Part shown: piece after piece, positions 1-6,083 of the stretch
Layout of the letters: every line of letters begins with the position of its first letter
Position numbering within the stretch: the stretch's first letter is position 1
Source of the DNA: UBA668 sp049424465
Lineage (GTDB): Bacteria > Actinomycetota > Acidimicrobiia > Acidimicrobiales > Ilumatobacteraceae
Length of the DNA stretch: 9,310 nucleotides
Direction: 5' to 3'
NCBI GenBank assembly: GCA_049424465.1
Contig: JBMSSR010000114.1
Coordinates: 1-9,310, forward strand
Position numbers and translations under genes: made by a program
The notes under the pieces: generated by a model
Seen by the model: the letters and a program-made list of their open reading frames with translations, nothing else
Database searches by the model: none
What the model was told of the DNA's origin: nothing

Positions 1-119
1 CTGCGCCGCCGCCCGCCCTCTTGGACACTGCACCCATCGGGCCGGTGACGTCGCTCGGACGGCGCGTCGATCAGCAACTGCTCAAGCGTTGGGCAATTCG
101 CGCCGATGACTCTGCGTGA
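1..119 (+). CDS. C-terminal end of an unidentified protein (partial, cut by window edge)
   Basis: The frame whose first full codon is at base 3 is open from the window edge to a TGA at 117-119. It gives about 38 residues ending in ...RRVDQQLLKRWAIRADDSA. The other two plus-strand frames stop at 46-48 and 107-109. The main support for a real gene end is that its stop overlaps the GTG start of the downstream prepilin in a GTGA arrangement (116-119), as expected for a coupled operon. The fragment has a Pro/Ala-rich stretch followed by a charged, probably helical end. I do not recognise the family. It does not look like a pilin C-terminus with a clear disulfide loop. It could be another pilus gene or an unrelated upstream gene. 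Confidence 0.5.
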   Translation, partial: APPPALLDTAPIGPVTSLGRRVDQQLLKRWAIRADDSA

Positions 120-643
120 AGGAGAGGAGCCTGCCGCCAGGTCCGCGATGGCATGATCGTCGCGTGCGCACACGTTCCTCCTGCGCGGGCGCTGGCCGCT
201 CGCGCGATGCCGGCTTCAGCCTTGTCGAAGTAGTGATCGCCATCGTGCTGATCGGCCTCACCGGAACTGCCGGACTGGTCACGCTCCGGACGGCCATCAA
301 CGCATCGGCCACCAACCGCGACCACGCCAATGCGCACGCCTGGCTGCAGACCGCCACCGACGTGCTCTACGGCGTCGAGCGCCAGGACTGCGGGACCACC
401 ACGGCGGCCCTCGAGTCGACCGTGCGGGCGTACTACCAGACTGTGGTGCGCGGCACCTCGAACCCGGCCGGCTGGCCCGCCGCCAACATCGAGGTGGTGG
501 CACCGGTCAAGTTCTGGGACGGCCAGTCCACCTACCAGAGCACCTGCTACGACGACCTCGGCATCAACCTGCAGCTCATCACGCTGCGTGTGCGCAACCC
601 GGACGGCGAGATCGTCGAGACCGTCGAGATCGTGAAGGGATGA
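116..643 (+). CDS. Prepilin, PilV/GspI-like minor pilin
   Basis: This is a 175-residue prepilin that should be processed by the prepilin peptidase encoded in this window and inserted in the membrane before entering the pilus. A class III leader ends at G33, followed by FSLVEVVIAIVLIGL. Phe is +1 (F34), Glu is +5 (E38), and the hydrophobic helix runs to about residue 58. The rest is a small globular domain with two cysteines, C92 and C144, that could form the usual pilin disulfide. The FSLVEV motif and position as first of three pilin-like genes resemble PilV or GspI. The GTG at 116 is chosen because it overlaps the upstream stop. No Shine-Dalgarno precedes it, and an in-frame GTG at 164 would give a shorter 17-residue leader, so the start is uncertain. 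Its stop overlaps the ATG at 640. This is most likely a minor rather than the major pilin, since it sits in a V-W-X-like set. Confidence 0.85.
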   Translation: MKERSLPPGPRWHDRRVRTRSSCAGAGRSRDAGFSLVEVVIAIVLIGLTGTAGLVTLRTAINASATNRDHANAHAWLQTATDVLYGVERQDCGTTTAALESTVRAYYQTVVRGTSNPAGWPAANIEVVAPVKFWDGQSTYQSTCYDDLGINLQLITLRVRNPDGEIVETVEIVKG

Positions 644-648
644 CGTCG

Positions 649-1746
649 ATGTCGGACCTGCCCATGCATCGCAGCCGCCGGACCACGAGCTTGCGCGGAG
701 TTGGCGACCGGGGATTCACGCTCATCGAGCTTCTGGTGTCCCTCACGCTGATCGGCATCATCGCCACGGTGGTGGCGTCGACCATCGTCATCACCCTGCG
801 CGCCAACCCGGTGACCGAGGAGCGCACCGATGTGGCGCGCACCCTGCAGGGGCTCGTCACCTGGCTGCCGCAGGACGTCGACTCGACGCCACCCACCGGG
901 TTCACCACGACCGCGTCGGCACCGAGCGGGTGCACCACGAGCCAGGGCACCAATCTGCTGCTGCTGCAGTGGACAGAGAAGATCTACAGCGCGACGACGA
1001 CGTTCGTCGCCAACTACCGGCACTGGACGAACTCGAAGGGCGAGTCGTTCATCACTCGTACGACGTGCCGCGGCACTGGCGCGAAGCCGCTGGGCAACAC
1101 CGTGGTCGCGCTCGCATCGGCCCCACTCCCGGCGCTTCCCGCAGGGTGGAATGCCGGTGACTCCCCGATCCGGGTCACGATCTCCCGCGAGGACAATGAC
1201 GATGTCTCGCTCGTCGAGTTCGAGGTGACGACGCTCGACGGCAAGGTGCTGACCATCGACTCGGCGCCGAAGAACCCGGCGCACACACTCGCCCCGTTCG
1301 TGGTGGCCACCTCGACGACGGTCGCGGGAACGACGACGAGTACGACCTCGACGACGGTCGCGGGCACCACGACGACGGTGCAGACCACCACGACCACTGT
1401 GCCCGCGTGCGCCATCCTCACCAGCTCGCTGCCGGCGTCGGTGTTCAACACCAGCCCCAACGGCAACGGCAGGTCGTCGACCAACGTCGGGGTGCTGCAG
1501 ACCGCGCTCACCGTCACGGTCACCACCAACGGCCGCTGTGCTGGTCTCGAGGCACGACCCTCGACCGGCGCGCCCAACTCCGAGCTGTTCCGCAACTTCA
1601 CCACCACCGACGGCATCACGTTCACCGTGACGTTCCCCGGCTACGACCAGGGATCGTCCGAGATGTGGGCCGACGGCAGCCGCACCATCAGCCTCTACAC
1701 GCCACTGGGCGGGCCGTTCGCCACGCTCACGGTCCAGATCCGATAG
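649..1746 (+). CDS. Two-domain prepilin, PilW/GspJ-like, with Thr-rich linker and C-terminal extra domain
   Basis: This is a large minor pilin-like protein of 365 residues. The leader ends in GDRG|FTLIELLVSLTLIG, with cleavage after G22 and Glu at +5 (E27), followed by a hydrophobic helix to about residue 50. The pilin-type domain spans about 50-215 and has cysteines at about 95 and 140. A Thr/Ser/Val linker lies at about 220-251 and ends in TTTTTVP. A second, beta-rich domain of about 114 residues follows (252-365), with its own cysteine pair (about 254 and 297). Ordinary PilW/GspJ proteins are around 200-350 residues, and the linker with a passenger domain is unusual. Translation may start at ATG 640, which overlaps the previous stop (ATGA). 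I prefer ATG 649 because GAAGGG at 634-639 sits 9 bases upstream. The linker-tethered domain may be displayed at the pilus tip or surface; this is inference. Confidence 0.87.
   Translation: MSDLPMHRSRRTTSLRGVGDRGFTLIELLVSLTLIGIIATVVASTIVITLRANPVTEERTDVARTLQGLVTWLPQDVDSTPPTGFTTTASAPSGCTTSQGTNLLLLQWTEKIYSATTTFVANYRHWTNSKGESFITRTTCRGTGAKPLGNTVVALASAPLPALPAGWNAGDSPIRVTISREDNDDVSLVEFEVTTLDGKVLTIDSAPKNPAHTLAPFVVATSTTVAGTTTSTTSTTVAGTTTTVQTTTTTVPACAILTSSLPASVFNTSPNGNGRSSTNVGVLQTALTVTVTTNGRCAGLEARPSTGAPNSELFRNFTTTDGITFTVTFPGYDQGSSEMWADGSRTISLYTPLGGPFATLTVQIR
1306..1401 (+). repeat. Thr-rich linker-coding repeat in the PilW-like gene
   Basis: This low-complexity stretch encodes about 32 residues that are mostly Thr with some Ser, Val, Ala and Gly. 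It contains a perfect 20-base direct repeat at 1309-1328 and 1345-1364, offset by 36 bases (12 codons), which encodes TSTTVAG twice. The spacing keeps frame, so the repeat can expand or contract without disrupting the gene. The linker joins the pilin domain to the C-terminal extra domain. Thr-rich linkers of this kind are common in exported proteins of Acidimicrobiia (recalled from general knowledge, not tested here). Confidence 0.8.
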
Positions 1747-1750
1747 GAGG
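1745..1750 (+). promoter_or_regulatory. Shine-Dalgarno AGGAGG setting the start of the PilX-like gene
   Basis: AGGAGG overlaps the last two bases of the upstream TAG stop (1744-1746) and lies 8 bases before ATG 1759. It decides the start: the longer frame would begin at GTG 1750, which lies on the Shine-Dalgarno itself. It is the strongest ribosome binding site visible in the pilin operon and suggests efficient re-initiation after the PilW-like gene. Confidence 0.8.
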
Positions 1751-1758
1751 TGAGCGAG

Positions 1759-3249
1759 ATGATCCCCCGTCACCGTCGCTCCAGCGAGTCCCACACCGAG
1801 CCCACCACCGGCTCGCGCCGTCGTGGGTGGTTCACCGCCCGCCGCACCCGTCGTGACGACGGCATGATCCTGCCGATGGTGTTCGTCGGCACCGTGCTGG
1901 TGTCGGTGGTGACGCTCGGCGTCGCCACGTACGTCACGAGCGACCTGCGCTACTCGAACGTCATCGAGGGCCGTGCTGATCGCCTCGCGGCCGCAGACGG
2001 CGGCCTGCGTTTCGGCATCGAGCGGTTGCGCAACTTCCAGACGCTGTGCACCACAGCGGCCGGCCGTCGCGGTGTCGTGACGGTGTTCCCACCACTGATC
2101 AACGGCGCGACCACCACCGTGACGTGCCAGAGCGTCGGCACGCCGATCTCGGACATCCAGGGGTGGGGTGTGGTGGTCACGGGCCAGGGCGTGCCTGCGT
2201 CGTCACCGATCTTCTACACACGCGGCACCGGCCAGAGCGACAACTTCGTGAAGACGTTCAGCGGCCCGGTGTACGTGACCGACCCGACCCGCATGTCACT
2301 GTTCGCGCTCCTCAAGATCAAGGACGGTGACCTGTGGTACTCGTCCAACGACTGCAGCGTCGAGGTGCCGATCCCCGAGCTCGACAGTGGCGACCTCACC
2401 TTCGACCCCGACTTCCTGCGCGGGCCGCAGTGCATCCCCGACCCGTGGACCTCGATCTTCGAGCCGCCGACCGTACCGGCGCCACCGACGTCCCCGCTGA
2501 ACCCGAGCTACACCACTGACGGGTCGTGTCGCGTGTTCAGCCCCGGCAAGTACACGAGTCTGTCGCTGGGCACCAACAACTACTTCAAGACCGGCGCGTA
2601 CTACTTCGAGGACGTCACCTTCGACGTGCAGGGCAAGCACGTGATCGGTGGATTCCCCGGCGATGCGGGTGACGCCGAGAAGGTCGGCAACACGGCATGT
2701 GCTGCTGCGCAGGCAGCGGACAAGGCACTGAAGTACCCGGCGGAGTCAGGTGCGACCTTCTACCTGGGCGGCGACAGCAAGTTCCAGATCAAGAACAATG
2801 CCAGCATCGAGATCTTCCGCCGCCTCGTCGGCGAGACGTACCTCAGCGCGTACACGCTCCCGACGAGCGGCAGCGGCTACAAGGCGAGCACGCTCACCTA
2901 CCAGGACTGGGCGCTCGTCACCCAGTCCGGCAGCACCAACGACGTGGCGATGCACGGCCTGTTCTGGGCGCCGAAGGCGGGCGCATCACTCGGCAACGTG
3001 GTACTCGCTGCGAATGGTCAGCTGCTCGGCGGCATCGTCGTCGCACTGCTCGACACGCAGGCCGCCAACGCCACGGCGTTCCACATCGGCATCGAGTCGA
3101 ACCCGATCTCGACACGACTGCTGCTCGTCGCTGCCTCGACACTGAACGGCTGCACCACCAAGGCGCGTGCCGTGGTGCAGTTCAGGCCCGATACCGGCGA
3201 CCTGGCCGTGAACTCGTGGCGCGTGGCCGATCAGACGCAGTGCACGTGA
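1759..3249 (+). CDS. PilX/GspK-like pilus assembly protein with large C-terminal region
   Basis: This is a 496-residue membrane-anchored protein. A basic N-terminus (about 1-34, many Arg) precedes a single hydrophobic segment at about 36-60, starting GMILPMVFVGTVLV. Then comes a helical region with RADRLAAADGGLRFGIERL (72-90), which matches the PilX N-terminal pattern of an Ala-rich helix ending in a Leu-Arg. The position +5 after the Gly-Met junction is Met (M40), not the Glu of classical prepilins. Residues about 100-230 form an extracytoplasmic domain with several cysteines. A Pro-rich hinge lies at 235-250. The C-terminal half (about 255-496) is beta-rich, with GLFWAPKAGASLG (400-412) and a Gly/Ala run after it. 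This resembles the beta-rich domains found C-terminal to PilX-type N-termini. As third gene after PilV- and PilW-like proteins it fits a tip or assembly-priming role. Peptidase processing cannot be assumed. Confidence 0.75.
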   Translation: MIPRHRRSSESHTEPTTGSRRRGWFTARRTRRDDGMILPMVFVGTVLVSVVTLGVATYVTSDLRYSNVIEGRADRLAAADGGLRFGIERLRNFQTLCTTAAGRRGVVTVFPPLINGATTTVTCQSVGTPISDIQGWGVVVTGQGVPASSPIFYTRGTGQSDNFVKTFSGPVYVTDPTRMSLFALLKIKDGDLWYSSNDCSVEVPIPELDSGDLTFDPDFLRGPQCIPDPWTSIFEPPTVPAPPTSPLNPSYTTDGSCRVFSPGKYTSLSLGTNNYFKTGAYYFEDVTFDVQGKHVIGGFPGDAGDAEKVGNTACAAAQAADKALKYPAESGATFYLGGDSKFQIKNNASIEIFRRLVGETYLSAYTLPTSGSGYKASTLTYQDWALVTQSGSTNDVAMHGLFWAPKAGASLGNVVLAANGQLLGGIVVALLDTQAANATAFHIGIESNPISTRLLLVAASTLNGCTTKARAVVQFRPDTGDLAVNSWRVADQTQCT

Positions 3250-3282
3250 CGGCTGACGGCCCGCGAACCTGCGAGACCTGAC

Positions 3283-3297
3283 GTGCCCCTCGGGCAC
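3283..3297. terminator. Possible hairpin terminator between convergent genes
   Basis: A perfect 6-base stem GTGCCC/GGGCAC (3283-3288 and 3292-3297) with a 3-base loop lies in the 53-base gap between the convergent PilX-like and DUF429 genes. It has no T-run on either strand, so it is not a canonical intrinsic terminator. Its location is where a bidirectional terminator would be expected. Confidence 0.35.
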
Positions 3298-3302
3298 CGC
3301 CA

Positions 3303-4022
3303 CTAGCGGACGAGTTCCATCCGCATCCCGCTCGAGTCCCACTCGGGGTCGACGGGGTACCGCTGCATCGCCCGGCCTGCAGCCCGACGTGCGGTCCACA
3401 GCAGACCGACCGCCTGGAGCATGTGCACCTGGGCGGCGCCGGCCGGCGGGGTGCGCACGACGATCTCCTCGACGCCCGGCAACTTGTCGCGGATGAGGGC
3501 CATGCGCTCGACGATGCCATCCTGCTGGTACGGCGACGACTTCAGTGGTTCGTCGCCGTTCAGCTGGGCGAAGGTCAGGTCGGGGTGCGCGGCGAAGTAC
3601 GAGCGTTGGTGGAACGGCTGGAACTCGCGTTCGGCCTCGCGCAGCCACTTGAACCGACGGAGGTCGTCGCGCGTGAGCCACGGCTCGATCGCCAGCGCAT
3701 CATCGGTGGTGCGTGCGTGCAGCGCCGCGCGTGACGGGGTCGGCCGGATGGCGATACGGCGGGGCCAGCCGAGCAACTCGTGCACCTCGGCATCGCACGG
3801 ACGGAATGGCGCCACCGGCTCGTCATAGAACCCGATGGGGATGAAGATCGCCGCCGCGTCGAACTTGGGCTTGAACTCGAGCACGTCGACGAGGGTGCGC
3901 ACCACCTCGGGGTCCTCTGCCACCACGGTGACGCCGGCCAGCCGTGCCGGTGCGATGAGCCAGCCGCCGGGGCACGGCACGATGCCCCCGAGCATCTTGT
4001 ACGGAGCCTTGGGTGCGGTCAT
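3303..4022 (-). CDS. DUF429-family protein with apparently missing acidic residues
   Basis: This 239-residue protein follows pilT on the minus strand. I recognise DUF429, a family predicted to have an RNase H-like nuclease fold, from several ordered blocks: PCPGGWLIA (16-24), IFIPIGF (59-65), RPCDAEVHELLG (74-85), RPTPSRAAL (93-101), AAHPDLTFAQLNG (144-156), QQDGIVERMALI (166-177) and LLWTARRAAG (207-216). In typical members these blocks carry acidic residues, roughly GxDGxxGGW, DiPIG, EvHPE and DDllDA. Here those positions read V-P-C, F, A and Q-V-H, so catalysis looks unlikely. The start is ATG 4022 because GGAGG lies 4 bases upstream; an upstream in-frame ATG at 4037 lacks this. It is 48 bases downstream of pilT and may be co-transcribed. 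Function is unknown; a binding or structural role is possible. The family call is from memory of motifs and needs a profile search. Confidence 0.72.
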   Translation of the reverse strand: MTAPKAPYKMLGGIVPCPGGWLIAPARLAGVTVVAEDPEVVRTLVDVLEFKPKFDAAAIFIPIGFYDEPVAPFRPCDAEVHELLGWPRRIAIRPTPSRAALHARTTDDALAIEPWLTRDDLRRFKWLREAEREFQPFHQRSYFAAHPDLTFAQLNGDEPLKSSPYQQDGIVERMALIRDKLPGVEEIVVRTPPAGAAQVHMLQAVGLLWTARRAAGRAMQRYPVDPEWDSSGMRMELVR

Positions 4023-4041
4023 CTCGCCTCCGAGCATATGA

Positions 4042-4056
4042 CGGCGCTGCGCGCCG
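4042..4056 (-). other. Perfect hairpin between pilT and the DUF429 gene
   Basis: A 6-base stem CGGCGC/GCGCCG (4042-4047 and 4051-4056) with loop TGC lies in the 48-base gap between the pilT stop and the DUF429 start. There is no T-run after it on the minus strand. It could attenuate read-through or stabilise the pilT transcript end. Short GC hairpins also arise by chance in DNA this GC-rich. Confidence 0.3.
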
Positions 4057-4070
4057 CCGGCTCGACCCGA

Positions 4071-5219
4071 CTACTTGACGGACTGTCCTGCTCCGGTCGA
4101 CGCCGACTGTCCGGCAGCGATCGTTGCCTGTGCCTGCATCTGGTTCCGCATCGTCGCGGCCTGGGCCATGATCTCCTTCGGGAAGGCGCTGGCCTCCATC
4201 GCGGTCTCCATGTCGACCAGCCCAGCGGCCACGAGGCGGGCGAGGTCCATCTCGATGGTCTGCATGCCCTCGCTCTGGCCCGAGATCATGACGTTGCGCA
4301 GCTGGCGGCTCTTGCCCTCGCGCACGAGGTTGCGCACCGCGTCGTTCGCCATGAGCACCTCGTACGCCGCGACTCGGCCACCGCCAGAGGCGCGCAGCAG
4401 TCGCTGGCTGATGACGCCCTGCAGGGTGCCGGCCAGCTGGATCTGGATCTGGTCGCGCATCTCGCCGGGGAACACGTCGACGAGACGGTCGAGTGCCTGC
4501 GCCGCGTCGTTGGTGTGCAGCGTGCCGAACACGAGGTGGCCGGTCTCGGCGAGCGTGAGGGTGATGCTGATCGACTCGAGGTCGCGCATCTCGCCGAGCA
4601 GGATGACGTCAGGGTCCTCACGCAGGGCGCTCTTGAGCCCGTCGTTGAACGTGTTGACGTCGGTACCGACCTCGCGCTGGTTGACCATCGCCGTCTTGTG
4701 CGTGTGCTGGAACTCGATCGGGTCCTCGATGGTGAGGATGTGCACCGGGCGCGTCGCATTGATGCGGTCGATCATCGCGGCGAGCGTGGTGCTCTTGCCC
4801 GAACCGGTGGGCCCCACGACGAGCACGAGCCCATAGGGACGGTTGAGCAGGTCGATCGCCGCCTGCGGCGTGCCGAGCTCCTCGAGCTGGCGGACGCGGA
4901 AGGGGATGACGCGCAGTGCGAGCGCGTAGGTGCCCTTCTGCTTGAACGCGTTGGCACGGAACCGCCCGACTCCCTCGAGGCCGAACGAGAAGTCGACCTG
5001 CGACATCTCGGCGAGCTCGGCGACCTGCTTGTCGTTGAGCAGCGAGAACACGATGCGCTCGACATCGGCGTGCTCGAGCACCGGCACACCCTCGAAGGGG
5101 ACGAGGTCACCGTCGCGCCGCACCGTCGCGGGCCGGCCGACGCTGAGGTGGAGGTCGCTCGCACCCGCGTTGACGGTCGCCGTGAGCAGCGTCACGAGCA
5201 TCGGATCGGGGTTCAACAT
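4071..5219 (-). CDS. pilT: Type IV pilus retraction ATPase PilT
   Basis: PilT is the hexameric cytoplasmic ATPase that drives pilus depolymerisation and retraction. The 382-residue protein has the family layout: an N-terminal PAS-like domain (about 1-110), Walker A GPTGSGKST (136-144), Asp box TIEDPIEF (163-170) with E165, Walker B DPDVILLGEMRD (202-213) with E210, and His box GHLVFGTLHTND (227-238). The PilT-specific AIRNLIRE motif is present as AVRNLVRE (294-301), which separates it from PilB and PilU-like ATPases. It lacks the Cys4 zinc motif of PilB. A Gln/Ala/Ser-rich tail of about 30 residues ends the protein. The start at ATG 5219 has GGAGG 10 bases upstream (5230-5234); a second in-frame ATG at 5201 is possible. 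It is transcribed divergently from the prepilin peptidase and followed by the DUF429 gene. Confidence 0.97.
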   Translation of the reverse strand: MLNPDPMLVTLLTATVNAGASDLHLSVGRPATVRRDGDLVPFEGVPVLEHADVERIVFSLLNDKQVAELAEMSQVDFSFGLEGVGRFRANAFKQKGTYALALRVIPFRVRQLEELGTPQAAIDLLNRPYGLVLVVGPTGSGKSTTLAAMIDRINATRPVHILTIEDPIEFQHTHKTAMVNQREVGTDVNTFNDGLKSALREDPDVILLGEMRDLESISITLTLAETGHLVFGTLHTNDAAQALDRLVDVFPGEMRDQIQIQLAGTLQGVISQRLLRASGGGRVAAYEVLMANDAVRNLVREGKSRQLRNVMISGQSEGMQTIEMDLARLVAAGLVDMETAMEASAFPKEIMAQAATMRNQMQAQATIAAGQSASTGAGQSVK

Positions 5220-5268
5220 CGCGGGCTAGCCTCCGGTGGTCGCCGTGAGTCGGGGAGAGAAGATCGGT

Positions 5269-5286
5269 ATGCGGTGTTCGAGATGA
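5269..5286 (+). promoter_or_regulatory. Possible five-codon leader ORF coupled to the prepilin peptidase start
   Basis: GGGGAGAG (5252-5259) sits 9 bases before ATG 5269, which opens a mini-ORF encoding MRCSR and ends in TGA 5284-5286. That stop overlaps the peptidase ATG 5283-5285 as ATGA. The best-placed Shine-Dalgarno in this leader therefore serves an ATG that is out of frame with the peptidase, so translation of the peptidase could depend on termination and re-initiation. Alternatively the peptidase starts at in-frame GTG 5274, using AGAAG at 5258-5262, and the mini-ORF means nothing. Confidence 0.35.
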
Positions 5287-6062
5287 CGATGGACGGTCTT
5301 GCAGTCGTCTTCGCCGTGGTCTTCGGTCTGGTGGTCGGTTCGTTCCTCACCGTAGTGGTCGATCGGGTGCCGCGGGGTGCCTCGATCGTCCAGCCGGGTT
5401 CGGCGTGCGGGTCGTGTGGTCACCGGCTGGGCGTGCCCGATCTGGTGCCAGTGTTCAGCTGGCTCGTGCTGCGCGGCCGGTGCCGTCGTTGTCGAAGTGC
5501 TATCGGCACCGAACCGCTCGTGCTTGAGGTCTCGACCGCGTCACTGTTCGCGCTGACGGCACGTCACTTCGGCGCCTCGTTCACCACGGTCGCCTTCTGC
5601 CTCCTGATGGCGGGACTCGTCGCGCTGACCTGGATCGACCTTCGCACACAGCGGTTGCCGCGGGAGATCACGTACACGACAGCAGCGGTCGGTGCGCCGG
5701 TCCTGGTCGTCGCAGCGCTCGTCGACGGCGAGCCGCGCCGCATCTGGACCATGGTGCTGGGGGCGGCGATCGCGTTCGCCACGATGATGCTCATCTACCT
5801 CGCCAGCCGCGGCGGGATGGGCGACGGCGATGTCCGGCTGTCGCCGCTGCTCGGCCTCTACCTCGGCTGGCTGAACCCCGGGCTCGCCCTCGTCGGCCTG
5901 TTCTTCGGCTTCATGATCGGCTCGATCGCCAGTGCCCTGCTGATGCTCGTGCGGCGTGTCGGCCGCAAGACCGCGGTGCCGTTCGGGCCGTTCCTCGCGG
6001 CCGGCACGGTGTGTGCGATCTTCTGGGGCCAGGGGTACGTCGACGTGCTGATGGGTCGCTGA
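5283..6062 (+). CDS. pilD: Prepilin peptidase / N-methyltransferase (type 4, A24 aspartic protease)
   Basis: This integral membrane protease cleaves prepilin leaders after Gly and N-methylates the new N-terminal residue, so it should process the prepilins encoded at 116-1746. The 259-residue protein is normal length for PilD/GspO. After a first membrane segment (about 5-25, with VVGSFLTVVVDRVPRG), the cytoplasmic methylase domain carries the zinc-binding pairs CGSC (42-45) and CRRC (67-70). The protease half has the two catalytic aspartates: D119 in LTWIDLRTQRLP and D181 in the GxGD motif GMGDGDV. Several further hydrophobic segments follow. The start is uncertain between GTG 5274, ATG 5283 and ATG 5289; 5283 is chosen for its overlap with the mini-ORF stop. 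It reads opposite to pilT and pilC, between them. The symbol follows the T4P convention. Confidence 0.95.
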   Translation: MTMDGLAVVFAVVFGLVVGSFLTVVVDRVPRGASIVQPGSACGSCGHRLGVPDLVPVFSWLVLRGRCRRCRSAIGTEPLVLEVSTASLFALTARHFGASFTTVAFCLLMAGLVALTWIDLRTQRLPREITYTTAAVGAPVLVVAALVDGEPRRIWTMVLGAAIAFATMMLIYLASRGGMGDGDVRLSPLLGLYLGWLNPGLALVGLFFGFMIGSIASALLMLVRRVGRKTAVPFGPFLAAGTVCAIFWGQGYVDVLMGR

Positions 6063-6083
6063 CCCACGCGCCGGGTGCAGGCC

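Noticed and set aside
1309..1400. The short direct repeats as a CRISPR array or mobile element edge.
   Set aside because: There are only two copies, both in frame inside a Thr-rich coding linker, with no spacer structure and no flanking transposase.
547..1794. Minus-strand open frame of about 415 codons opposite the PilW-like gene.
   Set aside because: The plus strand has prepilin N-termini, coupled starts and a Shine-Dalgarno in order. The minus-strand product is Arg/Gly-rich low-complexity sequence typical of GC-driven shadow frames.
5170..5198. TTGACG at 5170-5175 as a -35 box for the prepilin peptidase.
   Set aside because: It lies inside pilT coding sequence, and no acceptable -10 box is found at the expected spacing.
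3780..5282. A long plus-strand open frame through the antisense of the DUF429 gene and pilT, continuous with the prepilin peptidase frame.
   Set aside because: It is composition-driven: its product is His/Asp/Arg/Glu-rich with no domain pattern, while the opposite strand encodes textbook PilT motifs. The peptidase homology begins only at about 5283.
6062..6076. ACCC...GGGT pairing between the peptidase and pilC stops as a terminator.
   Set aside because: The stem is only 4 bases with a 7-base loop and no T-run, which is too weak to call in DNA this GC-rich.
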